Shown here in pieces: positions 1 through 8,776 of a stretch of 64,000 nucleotides of DNA. This stretch comes from Agrococcus pavilionensis RW1 (GTDB lineage Bacteria; Actinomycetota; Actinomycetes; Actinomycetales; Microbacteriaceae), in the NCBI RefSeq assembly GCF_000400485.1, contig NZ_ASHR01000032.1, forward strand, positions 1 through 64,000, read 5' to 3'. Position 1 is the stretch's first letter; every line of letters begins with the position of its first letter. A program made the translations under genes and the position numbers. The notes under the pieces are model-generated. The model was not told where the DNA came from and searched no databases. It was given only the letters and a program-made list of their open reading frames with translations.

Positions 1-240
1 GGGGTGCATCCACGCTTCGAGGTCGCCGGTGGTGATGAGCTCGAGGGACGGTGCGAGCTGGGTGATGGCGGTGGCGTGGAGGAGTCGGAGGCGGATGGTG
101 CGGGGTGCTGCGCCGGTCGCGCGGAGGTGGGTCGCGTAGGCGGTGAGCAGCACCTGGGGAGTGCTGGGGTACATGACCGCATCCTGGGGTACGGGGTGGC
201 GGCTCGCCATAGGGCGAGGGAATCTCAGTACCTCTCCCAT
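1..240 (-). CDS. tyrosine-type site-specific recombinase, N-terminal fragment
   Basis: The minus-strand frame enters from the window edge and opens just after a stop at 277-279. Its residues (…YPSTPQVLLTAYATHL, then RTIRLRLLHATAI, then TTGDLEAW) read like the SAM-like core-binding domain of phage-type integrases, which holds DNA before the catalytic domain. The catalytic half lies outside the window, so no R-H-R-Y residues can be checked. Three in-frame ATGs are possible (240, 210, 174). None has a clear ribosome site, and 240 gives the longest frame. It is transcribed away from tRNA-Asn at 619-691, which suggests the end of an integrated element. A chromosomal integrase-like orphan is the alternative. 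Confidence 0.72.
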   Translation of the reverse strand, partial: MGEVLRFPRPMASRHPVPQDAVMYPSTPQVLLTAYATHLRATGAAPRTIRLRLLHATAITQLAPSLELITTGDLEAWMHP

Positions 241-276
241 AATCGGGACGCTGTTCGCTTGGCGTTCGCGTAGCGG

Positions 277-471
277 TCAGGCGCGCGCGGCCGTGATGCG
301 CGCGCAGCGCCGGCAGCGGGGGTTGTGGCTGATCTGGCGTGCGCTCGCGCTCTCGGCGACGAGAGCGCCGCAGACGGTGTGGCCGGCGTCGAGGTCGGCG
401 GCGACGTGCACGACCGCCTCCCACGATCCTCGCCGGTAGGAGGCGGTCGTGACCACGTGGACGGGCATCAC
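277..471 (-). CDS. small cysteine-containing protein next to the integrase
   Basis: A 64-residue frame starting at GTG 471 or ATG 468. It has one Cys after an HTV motif (VCGALV) and a CRRCAR motif near the C-terminus. The C…CxxC arrangement resembles small zinc-binding proteins common in actinobacterial phages and islands. The stop overlaps the upstream limit of the integrase frame, so the two could be co-transcribed. I cannot assign a function. A chance open frame in GC-rich DNA is possible. Confidence 0.4.
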   Translation of the reverse strand: MMPVHVVTTASYRRGSWEAVVHVAADLDAGHTVCGALVAESASARQISHNPRCRRCARITAARA

Positions 472-618
472 GCGCTCGGCTTCAGCGTCGAGACGATCGC
501 GAGCTTCGCGCGCTCGGGAGCGGTGGGCGCGGTGCGCGGGTGGAGGGGCACCACGTCGGCACCCTCGCCGTTCTCGGGTGCCGACACGCCGTCTGCCACG
601 TCATCGTGGCCTTCCTGG

Positions 619-691
619 CTCCTCGACCAAGATTCGAACTTGGAACCTGCCGGTTAACAGCCGGCTGCTCTGCCAATTGAGCTATCGAGGA
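619..691 (-). tRNA. tRNA-Asn (GTT anticodon)
   Basis: Read on the minus strand, the acceptor arm TCCTCGA pairs with TCGAGGA, and the anticodon loop CTGTTAA carries GTT. The T-arm contains GTTCGAATC. The discriminator is G, followed by an encoded CCA (616-618). A plausible -10 box TACGAT lies at 712-717. The 3' end faces the partial integrase, the usual geometry of a tRNA attachment site. Confidence 0.95.
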
Positions 692-787
692 TCGCTGCGG
701 GAGCGACGACCATCGTAGCATCCCGCGCGGGCCGGGGTCACATCGGCCGACCCCGACCGGCACGCTGGCCGCCAGAAGGAGGGCTCC

Positions 788-1960
788 ATGACCGTCACCC
801 AAGTCTCGCCCAAGCTCTACAACTGGGCATCGATCATCGACGACCAGACGCTCGAGCAGGCGAAGCGGACCTCGGCGATGCCGTTCGTCCAGCCGCACCT
901 CGCCCTCATGCCGGATGCGCACCTCGGCAAGGGCGCCACGGTCGGCTCGGTCATCCCGACCCTCGGCGCGATCATGCCGGCGGCCGTCGGCGTCGACATC
1001 GGGTGCGGCATGATCGCCGTGCTCACCTCGCACACCGCCGCCGCGCTGCCGAGCGACCGATCCATCGTGCGGACGGCGATCGAGCGCGCGGTCCCGCTCT
1101 CGGCGGGCCACTACAACAAGCGCCTCACGCCGAGCGCCGGGGACCGCGTCGCCGAGCTCGAGGCGCTCGCGCAGCGCGCCGGCTTCGACCCCGCCGAGTA
1201 CGCCAAGAACTGGCGCCTGCAGCTCGGCTCGCTCGGCTCGGGCAACCACTTCATCGAGATCAGCCTCGACGAGCAGGACCGCATCTGGCTCTTCCTGCAC
1301 TCCGGCTCCCGCGGCGTCGGCAACAAGATCGCGCAGCGGCACATCGCCGCCGCGCAGGCCTACGTCAAGGAGCAGCGGATCGACGTCCCCGACCGAGACC
1401 TCGCCTACCTCGAGGAGGGCACGCGCGAGTTCGACCGCTACATCGCCGAGCTCGAGTGGGCGCAGCGCTTCGCGCTCCTCAACCGCGAGGAGATGATGGA
1501 CCGCGTCATCGCCGCCTTCGAGGCCTGGATCGGCGCCGAGGCGGGCGAGCGCGAGCGCATCAACTGCCACCACAACTACTCGGTGCGCGAGCACCACGCG
1601 GGCGCAGACGTCTGGCTCTCCCGCAAGGGCGCGATCGACGCGGCCGAGGGCGTCGCGGGCCTCATCCCCGGGTCGATGGGCACTCGCTCGTACGTCGTCG
1701 AGGGGCTCGGCAATCCCACCGCGCTCGACTCGGCGCCGCACGGCGCGGGCCGCGAGTACTCCCGCTCGAAGGCGCGGCGCACCTTCACGCGCGCACAGCT
1801 CGAGGAGGCGATGCGAGGCATCGAGTGGCGGCGGACGGATGCGTTCCTCGACGAGATCCCACAGGCCTACAAGGACATCGACACCGTCATGGCCGACGCA
1901 TCCGACCTCGTGCGCGTGCGGCACACCCTGCGGCAGATCGTGAACGTGAAGGGCGACTGA
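788..1960 (+). CDS. rtcB: RNA-splicing ligase RtcB
   Basis: At 390 residues this is a full RtcB: it joins 2',3'-cyclic-phosphate or 3'-phosphate RNA ends to 5'-OH ends using Mn2+ and GTP. Visible signatures are MPDAHLGKG (about 41-49), GVDIGCGM with the metal Cys (about 68-75), GSGNHFIE (about 150-157), HSGSRGVGN (about 171-179), HHNY (about 261-264) and SAPHGAGR (about 316-323), whose His matches the GMP-linked histidine of the family. The ATG has a good ribosome site (AAGGAGG). No Archease, RtcA or RtcR gene lies nearby, so its substrate here is unknown; RNA repair after damage or toxin cleavage is plausible. A following gene at 2059 may be co-transcribed. Confidence 0.95.
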   Translation: MTVTQVSPKLYNWASIIDDQTLEQAKRTSAMPFVQPHLALMPDAHLGKGATVGSVIPTLGAIMPAAVGVDIGCGMIAVLTSHTAAALPSDRSIVRTAIERAVPLSAGHYNKRLTPSAGDRVAELEALAQRAGFDPAEYAKNWRLQLGSLGSGNHFIEISLDEQDRIWLFLHSGSRGVGNKIAQRHIAAAQAYVKEQRIDVPDRDLAYLEEGTREFDRYIAELEWAQRFALLNREEMMDRVIAAFEAWIGAEAGERERINCHHNYSVREHHAGADVWLSRKGAIDAAEGVAGLIPGSMGTRSYVVEGLGNPTALDSAPHGAGREYSRSKARRTFTRAQLEEAMRGIEWRRTDAFLDEIPQAYKDIDTVMADASDLVRVRHTLRQIVNVKGD

Positions 1961-2058
1961 CCGCCGACCTCAGGATTCGATCCGGATTGCGGCAATCGCA
2001 GCTCGCCGCCCGACCGCGCGCGAGAGCATGGCAGCCCACAGAACGAGGGGGCAGGCCG

Positions 2059-2169
2059 ATGAGCGACGAAGACACCGGTTGTCCGGACCTCGAGCCCGGC
2101 GAGCTCGAGGCGATCCAGGCGGAGGACCGGCGGGAGGAGCGCGCGGTCTCCGGCGACGCGAAGGGCTGA
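2059..2169 (+). CDS. 36-residue acidic hypothetical protein
   Basis: An ATG frame with a purine-rich ribosome site (GAGGGGG) about 9 bases upstream encodes a highly acidic peptide beginning MSDEDTGCPDLEPGELEA. It starts 98 bases after rtcB on the same strand. Short Asp/Glu-rich proteins of this kind are often annotated in actinobacteria without a function. It may be genuine, but coding cannot be proven by eye. Confidence 0.4.
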   Translation: MSDEDTGCPDLEPGELEAIQAEDRREERAVSGDAKG

Positions 2170-2255
2170 CGGAGCGCGCATCGTCGTCGATGCTCCGCCG
2201 AGCCGTCGCGCGATAGCGTTCGACGCACCACCGCCACCGCTCGACTGGAGTCACG

Positions 2256-2945
2256 ATGCCCCGCTCGACAGCCCGCCGCTCGCCGATCGCGCCGCTCGCC
2301 CTCGCGGCCGCGGCCCTGCTCTCGGTCACCGGCTGCGTCGTCGGTCCGCCGCCGCCCGTCGAGCACGGCGAGCCGGAGCCCTCGCTCGAGCCCTCCCCCG
2401 ACGCATCCCCCGACCCGTCGCCGAGCGCCGACGAGCCGCAGCCCGGCGCGCTCCCCGACGTGCTCGAGCTCGGCATGATCGCCGCCGAGGGTGCGCTGCC
2501 CGGGTGGGAGACGAGCATCATCACCGACGGCGACTTCGAGCCGCAGCCCGACTCCGACTTCCCGATCGGACCGACGATCAGCGTCGTCGAGACCGCGACC
2601 GGATGCACGTTCTGGGCCTACCAGGGCCAGCAGGACAGCGCCGACCCCGACGAGGTCGCCAATACGCAGGCGACGCTCGCCGCGATCACCGGCACGGCGC
2701 CCGGCGACTGGGAGGCCGACGAGTTCGTGCTCGAGCCGTCGGCGTCGCAGGGCGTGAGCGTCGTGCTCCTCTCGATCTTCAGCGAGGCGGACGACGGCGC
2801 CGTGCAGGCGGTCTACGCGCGCAACTTCCAGTCGAGCCAGACGACGAGCGCGATCCGCGCGGAGTGCGGGCCGGACGCGGGCGGGATCGACCAGATCGAC
2901 GACGTCGTCTCGGAGCACTTCCAGATCAACTTCCTGCTCCCCTGA
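2256..2945 (+). CDS. lipoprotein of unknown function
   Basis: A 229-residue protein with a classic lipoprotein signal: basic N-terminus (MPRSTARR), Ala/Leu-rich core, and lipobox VTGC at about residues 24-27. A Pro/Glu/Ser-rich linker follows, then a globular domain of roughly 160 residues with two cysteines (ATGCTFW and RAECGPD) that could form a disulfide outside the cell. A GGAG ribosome site precedes the ATG. It converges on dnaG with only 10 bases between stops. No domain family was recognised, so only its cell-surface location is inferred. Confidence 0.8.
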   Translation: MPRSTARRSPIAPLALAAAALLSVTGCVVGPPPPVEHGEPEPSLEPSPDASPDPSPSADEPQPGALPDVLELGMIAAEGALPGWETSIITDGDFEPQPDSDFPIGPTISVVETATGCTFWAYQGQQDSADPDEVANTQATLAAITGTAPGDWEADEFVLEPSASQGVSVVLLSIFSEADDGAVQAVYARNFQSSQTTSAIRAECGPDAGGIDQIDDVVSEHFQINFLLP

Positions 2946-2955
2946 CGCCGCCGCG

Positions 2956-4821
2956 CTACAGCTCCTCGCGCAGCGACCGCCGCTCGCGCTCGAGCTCGAG
3001 CAGCTGCTCCTGCAGCCGCTTCGAGCCCTCGGGGTCGGTCGAGCCCAGCCGCTGCAGGCTGCCGAGCATCTCGGCCTTCCGCCGCAGGATGTCGCGATCG
3101 ACGAGCGAGCCGACGATGCCCTGCACGTAGGCGCGCACCCCCTCGCGCGACGACTGCGGGATGGGCGCCATCGCGAGCGTGCGCACGAGCGGCACGATCT
3201 CGGCCGGCACGGTCTGCGCGACGTGCTCCGAGAAGTCGGGCGCCTCGATGCGGTCGAGCGATGCGAGGATGCCGTCGCGCACGACCGCGAGCGACGGGTT
3301 CGCGACGTACGCCGACGCACCGCGCGCGGCGAGGTCGCGCCCGACGACTGCCGGCTGCTGCAGGAGCGCCGCGATGGCGTCGCGCTCGAGCCGCGACGCG
3401 GGGTCGCGCTCGAGCTGCTGGAGCGCGACATCGGGCGGCGGATGCGCGGGGCCGGCCTCGGCGGGCCGGTCGCCCGACGTCGGCGCGGGCCGGGGCGCCG
3501 CGTGCCGCACGGCGCGCCGGACCTCGTCGGGACTCACGCCGAGCCACCCCGCGACCGTGCGCACGTAGCCGTCGGCGAGCGCGCGGTCGCGGATCGACAG
3601 CAGCACGGGTGCGGCCCGGCGCATCGCCGCGACCCGGCCCTCGACCGTCTCGAGGTCGTGCTCGGCGACGATGCGACGCAGCATGAACTCGAACAGCGGC
3701 CGCCGCTGCTGCACGAGCTTGCGCACGGCGTCGTCGCCGCGCTCGAGCCGCAGGTCGCACGGGTCGAGCCCTTGCGGCGGCACCGCGACGAAGGTCTGGG
3801 CGGCGAAGCGCTGCTCCTCGGCGAAGGTGCGCGCCGCGGCCTGCTGGCCCGCCTCGTCGGGGTCGAACGTGAAGATGACGCGGCCGAGCGAGCGGGTGTC
3901 GGTCGTCGAGACGTCGCCGAGCACGCGCCGCAGCACCTTGATGTGGTCGACGCCGAAGGCGGTGCCGCACGTCGCGACCGCGGTCGTGACGCCCGCGAGG
4001 TGGCACGCCATCACATCCGTGTACCCCTCCACGACGACCGCCTCGTGGCCGCGGGCGATGTCGCGCTTGGCGAGGTCGAGGCCGTAGAGCACCTGACTCT
4101 TGCGGAAGATGGGCGTCTCGGGCGAGTTGAGGTACTTCGGGCCCTTGTCGTCGTCGGCGAGCCGGCGCGCGCCGAAGCCGACCGTCGCGCCCGTGACGTC
4201 GCGGATGGGCCACACGAGCCGGCCGCGGAAGCGGTCGTAGCTGCCGCGCTGCCCCTCGCTCAGCAGGCCCGCGCCGAGCAGCTCGGCGTCGGTGTAGCCC
4301 TTGCCGCGGAGGTGCTGCTTCAGCGCGTCGAACGACTGCGGCGCGAAGCCGACCCCGAAGCGCTCCGCGGCGGCGAGGTCGAAGCCCCGCTCGCCGAGGA
4401 ATCGCTGCCCGAGCGCGGCGGCGGGCGTGAGCAGCTGCTCGCGGAAGAACGCCTCCGCGTCGCGGCTCGCGGCGAGCAGGCGCACGCGGCCGCTCGTCTC
4501 CTCCTGCGGCTTGCCGTCCTCGTAGTGCAGCGTGTAGCCGAGCTGCGCCGCGAAGCGCTCGACCGTCTCCTGGAACGACGTGTGGTCCATCGCCATGACG
4601 AACTGGAAGACGTCGCCGTCCTCGCCGCAGCCGAAGCAGTGGTAGCGGCCGACGGCGGGCCGCACGTGGAACGAGGGCGTGCGCTCGTCGTGGAAGGGGC
4701 ACAGCCCCTTCATGCTGCCGACGCCCGCCGACTTCAGCGTGACGTGCTCCCCGACGACGTCGACGATCGAGATGCGCGATCGCAGCTCGTCGATGTCGCT
4801 GCGCCGGATCCTGCCCGCCAT
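2956..4821 (-). CDS. dnaG: DNA primase DnaG
   Basis: A 621-residue primase that makes RNA primers for replication. The N-terminal CHC2 zinc finger is complete (CPFH at about 41-44, CFGC at about 62-65). The catalytic and Toprim parts follow, with VVVEGYTDVM and a TFDPDEAG metal-binding motif. The C-terminal part is helical and arginine/glutamate-rich, as in the helicase-binding domain. It is the last gene of the glyS-dusB-dgt-dnaG run and begins 7 bases after the dgt stop, so co-transcription is very likely. Confidence 0.97.
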   Translation of the reverse strand: MAGRIRRSDIDELRSRISIVDVVGEHVTLKSAGVGSMKGLCPFHDERTPSFHVRPAVGRYHCFGCGEDGDVFQFVMAMDHTSFQETVERFAAQLGYTLHYEDGKPQEETSGRVRLLAASRDAEAFFREQLLTPAAALGQRFLGERGFDLAAAERFGVGFAPQSFDALKQHLRGKGYTDAELLGAGLLSEGQRGSYDRFRGRLVWPIRDVTGATVGFGARRLADDDKGPKYLNSPETPIFRKSQVLYGLDLAKRDIARGHEAVVVEGYTDVMACHLAGVTTAVATCGTAFGVDHIKVLRRVLGDVSTTDTRSLGRVIFTFDPDEAGQQAAARTFAEEQRFAAQTFVAVPPQGLDPCDLRLERGDDAVRKLVQQRRPLFEFMLRRIVAEHDLETVEGRVAAMRRAAPVLLSIRDRALADGYVRTVAGWLGVSPDEVRRAVRHAAPRPAPTSGDRPAEAGPAHPPPDVALQQLERDPASRLERDAIAALLQQPAVVGRDLAARGASAYVANPSLAVVRDGILASLDRIEAPDFSEHVAQTVPAEIVPLVRTLAMAPIPQSSREGVRAYVQGIVGSLVDRDILRRKAEMLGSLQRLGSTDPEGSKRLQEQLLELERERRSLREEL

Positions 4822-4828
4822 GGCCGCT

Positions 4829-6070
4829 TCAGTCCCCCACGTAGCGCTCGTGCCACGCGAACGCGCCGCGATCGGTGAGGCTCGCGACCTGGTCGACGAC
4901 CACGCGAGCGCGCGCCGCGTCGTCGGGCGCCGCCGCCCAGTCGTCGGCGTAGGCGCGGTCGAGCGCCGACGGCCCGAGCCGCACGAGCGCGTCGCACAGC
5001 TCCTGCAGGATGCGCCGCTGGCTCGCGTAGATGGGCTGGCGCCGCTCGGCGAGGATGAAGCTCGCCGCCGTGCCCTTGAGCACCGCGATCTCGGCGCGCA
5101 CCTCGCGGGGCACCTCGATCGTGCCGCCGAAGCGCGCGAGCGGCCCCTCGTGGGTCTCGCGCGTCAGCCGGATGGCGGCGTTCGCGAAGCGCCCGATGAG
5201 CTTCGACGTGAGGTTCTTGAGCCGCGCGTGGTCGGCGCGCGAGCCGTCGAACGAGCGCAGCCACGTCTCGAGGTCGTCGAGCCGGTCGAAGGCGGCGAGC
5301 AGCTCGTCGCGCGTGTACTCCGGCCCCACCCACGTGAGCATCATCGAGACGAGCTCGTCGTGCCCGACGCGGCTCTGCAGCTTCGCGACGTCGACGTAGC
5401 CGCCCACGACCGCATCCTCGAAGTCGTGCACCGAGTAGGCGATGTCGTCGGCGAGGTCCATCGCCTGCGCCTCGATGCTCGGGCGTCCCTCGGGCGCGCC
5501 CTCGCGCATCCACGCGAACGCCTCGCGATCGTCGTCGTAGTAGCCGAACTTGATGCGGCCGGATGCGTCGTGGACGTCGGATGCGGCGGCCCACGGGTAC
5601 TTGCAGGCCGCGTCGACGCTCGCGCGCGTGAGGTTGAGCCCGTAGGGCCGCTCCCGGATGACCTTGGGCTCGAGCCGCGTGATGACGCGGAGCGTCTGCG
5701 CGTTGCCCTCGAAGCCGCCGATGCCGAGCGCCCACTCGTTGAGGCCCTTCTCGCCGTTGTGGCCGAAGGGCGGATGGCCGATGTCGTGCGCGAGGCACGC
5801 GGTGTCGACGACGTCGGGGTCGAGCCCGAGCTCGCCCGCGATCTCGCGGCCGATCTGCGCGACCTCGAGCGAGTGCGTCAAGCGCGTGCGCGAGTCGTCG
5901 AAGCCCATCGTGGGCGAGAGCACCTGCGTCTTCTGCCCGAGCCGGCGGAACGCGCTCGAGTGCGTGAGCCGCGCGCGGTCGCGCGAGAAGTCGGTGCGCG
6001 ACGAGGAGTGCGTCTCGGGCAGCCGGCGCTCGACGTCGTGGTCGCCGTAGCCGCGCGCGTCAGCCGCCAC
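4829..6070 (-). CDS. dgt: deoxyguanosinetriphosphate triphosphohydrolase-like HD protein
   Basis: A 413-residue HD-domain dNTPase that hydrolyses dGTP (or other dNTPs) to the nucleoside plus triphosphate. The metal site is visible as HSLEV…, CLAHDIGHPPFGHNG (the HD pair), and a later conserved Asp in LADDIAYSVHD. GTG 6070 is chosen because it overlaps the dusB stop by 11 bases and gives the usual actinobacterial N-terminus before YGDHDVERR; the frame stays open further upstream inside dusB. Association with dnaG is conserved in actinobacteria and links nucleotide-pool control to replication. Confidence 0.93.
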   Translation of the reverse strand: MAADARGYGDHDVERRLPETHSSSRTDFSRDRARLTHSSAFRRLGQKTQVLSPTMGFDDSRTRLTHSLEVAQIGREIAGELGLDPDVVDTACLAHDIGHPPFGHNGEKGLNEWALGIGGFEGNAQTLRVITRLEPKVIRERPYGLNLTRASVDAACKYPWAAASDVHDASGRIKFGYYDDDREAFAWMREGAPEGRPSIEAQAMDLADDIAYSVHDFEDAVVGGYVDVAKLQSRVGHDELVSMMLTWVGPEYTRDELLAAFDRLDDLETWLRSFDGSRADHARLKNLTSKLIGRFANAAIRLTRETHEGPLARFGGTIEVPREVRAEIAVLKGTAASFILAERRQPIYASQRRILQELCDALVRLGPSALDRAYADDWAAAPDDAARARVVVDQVASLTDRGAFAWHERYVGD

Positions 6071-7211
6071 GGGTGTCGCTCTCGTCCTCGATGAGCGCCT
6101 CGCGCTGGGCGGGCGTGAGCTCGGGGCTGTCGAGCCAGCCGTCCGGCAGGGCGGGCGTGCGGGGGCTCCCGGCGCGCCCGCGCTGCCCCTCGATGCCCTC
6201 GGCGACGTAGGGGATGTCGCGGTCGAGCCGGCCGAGCAGCTCGTCCATGTGCGCGAGCGACTCGACCGCCGCGAGCTCGCGGCGCGCGTCGCCGCCGACC
6301 GGGTAGCCCTTGAAGTACCACGCGACGTGCTTGCGGATGTCGCGGCACGCGCGATCCTCCTCGCCGAAGAACTCGACGAGCAGCTCCGCGTGGCGACGGA
6401 ACGCATCCGCCACCTGGCCGAGCCCAGGGCGGAACCGGGTGTCGGAGCCCGCGAACGCCGCGGCGAGGTCGCCGAAGAGCCACGGCCGGCCGAGGCAGCC
6501 GCGGCCGACCACGACGCCGTCGACGCCGGTCTCGTCGACCATGCGCAGCGCATCCTCCGCCTGCCAGATGTCGCCGTTGCCGAGCACCGGGATCGACGTG
6601 ACCGCTTGCTTGAGCTTCGCGATCGCCGTCCAGTCGGCCTTCCCCGAGTAGTGCTGCGCCGCCGTGCGGCCGTGGAGGGCGACCGCGGCGACGCCCGCGT
6701 CCTCGGCGATGCGGCCCGCGTCGAGGTAGGTGACGTGGCTCTCGTCGATGCCGATGCGCATCTTGACGGTGACGGGGATGTCGCCGGCGCGCTCGACCGC
6801 GCGGCGCACGATCGCGCCGAAGAGGTCGCGCTTCCACGGCAGCGCGCTGCCGCCGCCGCGGCGCGTCACCTTCGGCACGGGGCAGCCGAAGTTGAGGTCG
6901 ATGTGGTCGGCGCGGTCCTCGTCGACGAGGATGCCGACGGCCGCCTCGACCGTCTTCGGGTCGACGCCGTAGAGCTGCACCGAGCGCAGCGACTCCGAGG
7001 GGTGGTGGCTGATGAGCCGCATCGTCTCGGGCGTGCGCTCGACGAGCGCGCGCGAGGTGATCATCTCGCTCACGTAGAGCCCCGCGCCGTACTCGCGGCA
7101 CAGCCGCCGGAACGCGGTGTTCGTGATGCCGGCCATGGGCGCGAGCACGACCGGCGAGTCGAGGCCGATGGGCCCGATCGACAGCGCCGGCGTGCTCACG
7201 GTGGTCGTCAC
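6060..7211 (-). CDS. dusB: tRNA-dihydrouridine synthase
   Basis: A 383-residue FMN enzyme that reduces uridine to dihydrouridine in tRNA D-loops. Signatures include [12 protein letters not shown] (about 23-34), the active-site region [20 protein letters not shown] with catalytic Cys, [15 protein letters not shown], and GNGDIW. GTG 7211 overlaps the glyS stop by four bases (GTGA), supporting translational coupling. The C-terminal tail contains low-complexity Gly/Arg/Pro sequence. Confidence 0.95.
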   Translation of the reverse strand: MTTTVSTPALSIGPIGLDSPVVLAPMAGITNTAFRRLCREYGAGLYVSEMITSRALVERTPETMRLISHHPSESLRSVQLYGVDPKTVEAAVGILVDEDRADHIDLNFGCPVPKVTRRGGGSALPWKRDLFGAIVRRAVERAGDIPVTVKMRIGIDESHVTYLDAGRIAEDAGVAAVALHGRTAAQHYSGKADWTAIAKLKQAVTSIPVLGNGDIWQAEDALRMVDETGVDGVVVGRGCLGRPWLFGDLAAAFAGSDTRFRPGLGQVADAFRRHAELLVEFFGEEDRACRDIRKHVAWYFKGYPVGGDARRELAAVESLAHMDELLGRLDRDIPYVAEGIEGQRGRAGSPRTPALPDGWLDSPELTPAQREALIEDESDTRGG

Positions 7212-8587
7212 GCTCCGACGAGCCCCTGCGCGAGGTGCGCCTCGAGGTCGTCGATCGCGACGCGCTGCTGCTGCATCGAGTCGCGCTCGCGCACGGTGAC
7301 GGCGCCGTCCTCGAGCGAGTCGAAGTCGACGGTGACGCAGAAGGGCGTGCCGACCTCGTCCTGGCGGCGGTAGCGGCGGCCGATCGCGCCGGCGTCGTCG
7401 AAGTCGATCGCCCAGTGCTTGCGCAGGCGCGCGGCGATGTCGCGCGCGAGCGGCGAGAGCTGCTCGTTGCGCGAGAGCGGCAGCACGGCGACCTTCACCG
7501 GCGCGAGGCGCGGGTCGAGGCGCAGCACCGTGCGGGTGTCGGTGCCGCCCTTCGCGTTCGGCACCTCCTCCTCGACGTAGGCGTCGACGAGGAACGCCAT
7601 GAGGCTGCGCGTGAGGCCGAACGACGGCTCGATGACGTAGGGCGTGTAGCGCTCGCCGGTCGCCTGGTCGAAGTAGACGAGGTCCTTGCCCGACGCCTCC
7701 GAGTGCGACGAGAGGTCGAAGTCGGTGCGGTTCGCGATGCCCATGAGCTCGCCCCACTCGGAGCCCTGGAAGCCGAAGCGGTACTCGACGTCGATCGTGC
7801 CTGCCGAGTAGTGCGCGCGCTCCGCCTCGGGCACGTCGAAGCGGCGCATGTTCGCCGGGTCGACGCCGAGGTCGACGAACCAGTCCCAGCACGCCTCGAC
7901 CCAGCGGTCGAACCACGCAGCCGCCTCGTCGGGGTGCGTGAAGAACTCGATCTCCATCTGCTCGAACTCGCGCGTGCGGAAGATGAAGTTGCCGGGCGTG
8001 ATCTCGTTGCGGAACGCCTTGCCGACCTGGCCGATGCCGAACGGCGGCTTCTTGCGCGAGACGGTCAGCACGTTCGCGAAGTTCACGAAGATGCCCTGCG
8101 CGGTCTCGGGGCGCAGGTAGTGCTGGCCGGCCTCGTTGTCGACCGGGCCGAGGAAGGTCTTCATGAGGCCCGAGAAGAGCTGCGGCTCGGTCCACTTGCC
8201 GGTCGTGCCGCAATCGGGGCACGTGATGTCGGCCATCGACTCGGGCTTGCGGCCCTTCTTCGCCTCGAACGCCTCCTCGAGGTGGTCCTGGCGGTGCCGC
8301 TTGTGGCACTGCAGGCACTCGACGAGCGGGTCGGTGAAGGTCGCCACGTGACCGGATGCGTTCCAGACGGCCGAGGGCAGGATGATCGACGAGTCGAGGC
8401 CGACCATGTCGTCGCGGCCCTGCACGAACGTCTTCCACCACTGGCGCTTGATGTTCTCCTTGAGCGCGACGCCGAGGGGCCCGTAGTCCCACGCGGAGCG
8501 GGAGCCTCCGTAGATCTCGCCCGCCTGGAACACGAAGCCACGGCGCTTCGCGAGGCTGATGACGGCGTCGAGACGGTTCTGGACCAC
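7208..8587 (-). CDS. glyS: glycyl-tRNA synthetase, single-chain type
   Basis: A 459-residue class II synthetase of the dimeric single-chain type that charges tRNA-Gly. The N-terminus has the [16 protein letters not shown] motif of this family. A zinc-ribbon insertion is intact (CLQCHKRH at about 95-102 and CPDCGT about 30 residues later). Motif 2 is visible around [10 protein letters not shown], and the C-terminal anticodon-binding domain around [14 protein letters not shown] 8587 follows a GAGGAGC ribosome site. A -10 box TAGAAT at 8651-8656 gives a leader of about 60 bases. It heads the glyS-dusB-dgt-dnaG operon. Confidence 0.97.
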   Translation of the reverse strand: MVQNRLDAVISLAKRRGFVFQAGEIYGGSRSAWDYGPLGVALKENIKRQWWKTFVQGRDDMVGLDSSIILPSAVWNASGHVATFTDPLVECLQCHKRHRQDHLEEAFEAKKGRKPESMADITCPDCGTTGKWTEPQLFSGLMKTFLGPVDNEAGQHYLRPETAQGIFVNFANVLTVSRKKPPFGIGQVGKAFRNEITPGNFIFRTREFEQMEIEFFTHPDEAAAWFDRWVEACWDWFVDLGVDPANMRRFDVPEAERAHYSAGTIDVEYRFGFQGSEWGELMGIANRTDFDLSSHSEASGKDLVYFDQATGERYTPYVIEPSFGLTRSLMAFLVDAYVEEEVPNAKGGTDTRTVLRLDPRLAPVKVAVLPLSRNEQLSPLARDIAARLRKHWAIDFDDAGAIGRRYRRQDEVGTPFCVTVDFDSLEDGAVTVRERDSMQQQRVAIDDLEAHLAQGLVGA

Positions 8588-8776
8588 GGATGCTCCTCGA
8601 GGATGCGGCTGCGCGCGCCTGCTGGATCGCGGCGCGACACGTGAACCTCGATTCTACCGAGCGCGGCGGGCGCTGCCGCCCGCGCTCGAGGTGGGCTGTG
8701 CAGGGTGTCGCCATGCGTCGCTGAGATAGTGTCTTCTCTCGGGGCGCGGGCGCCCCGACGTGTGCGAGGAGGTCGG

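Noticed and set aside
4679-6094. Long plus-strand open frames opposite dnaG, dgt and dusB
   Set aside because: Same GC-driven antisense effect; Arg/Ala/Val-rich translation and no ribosome site.
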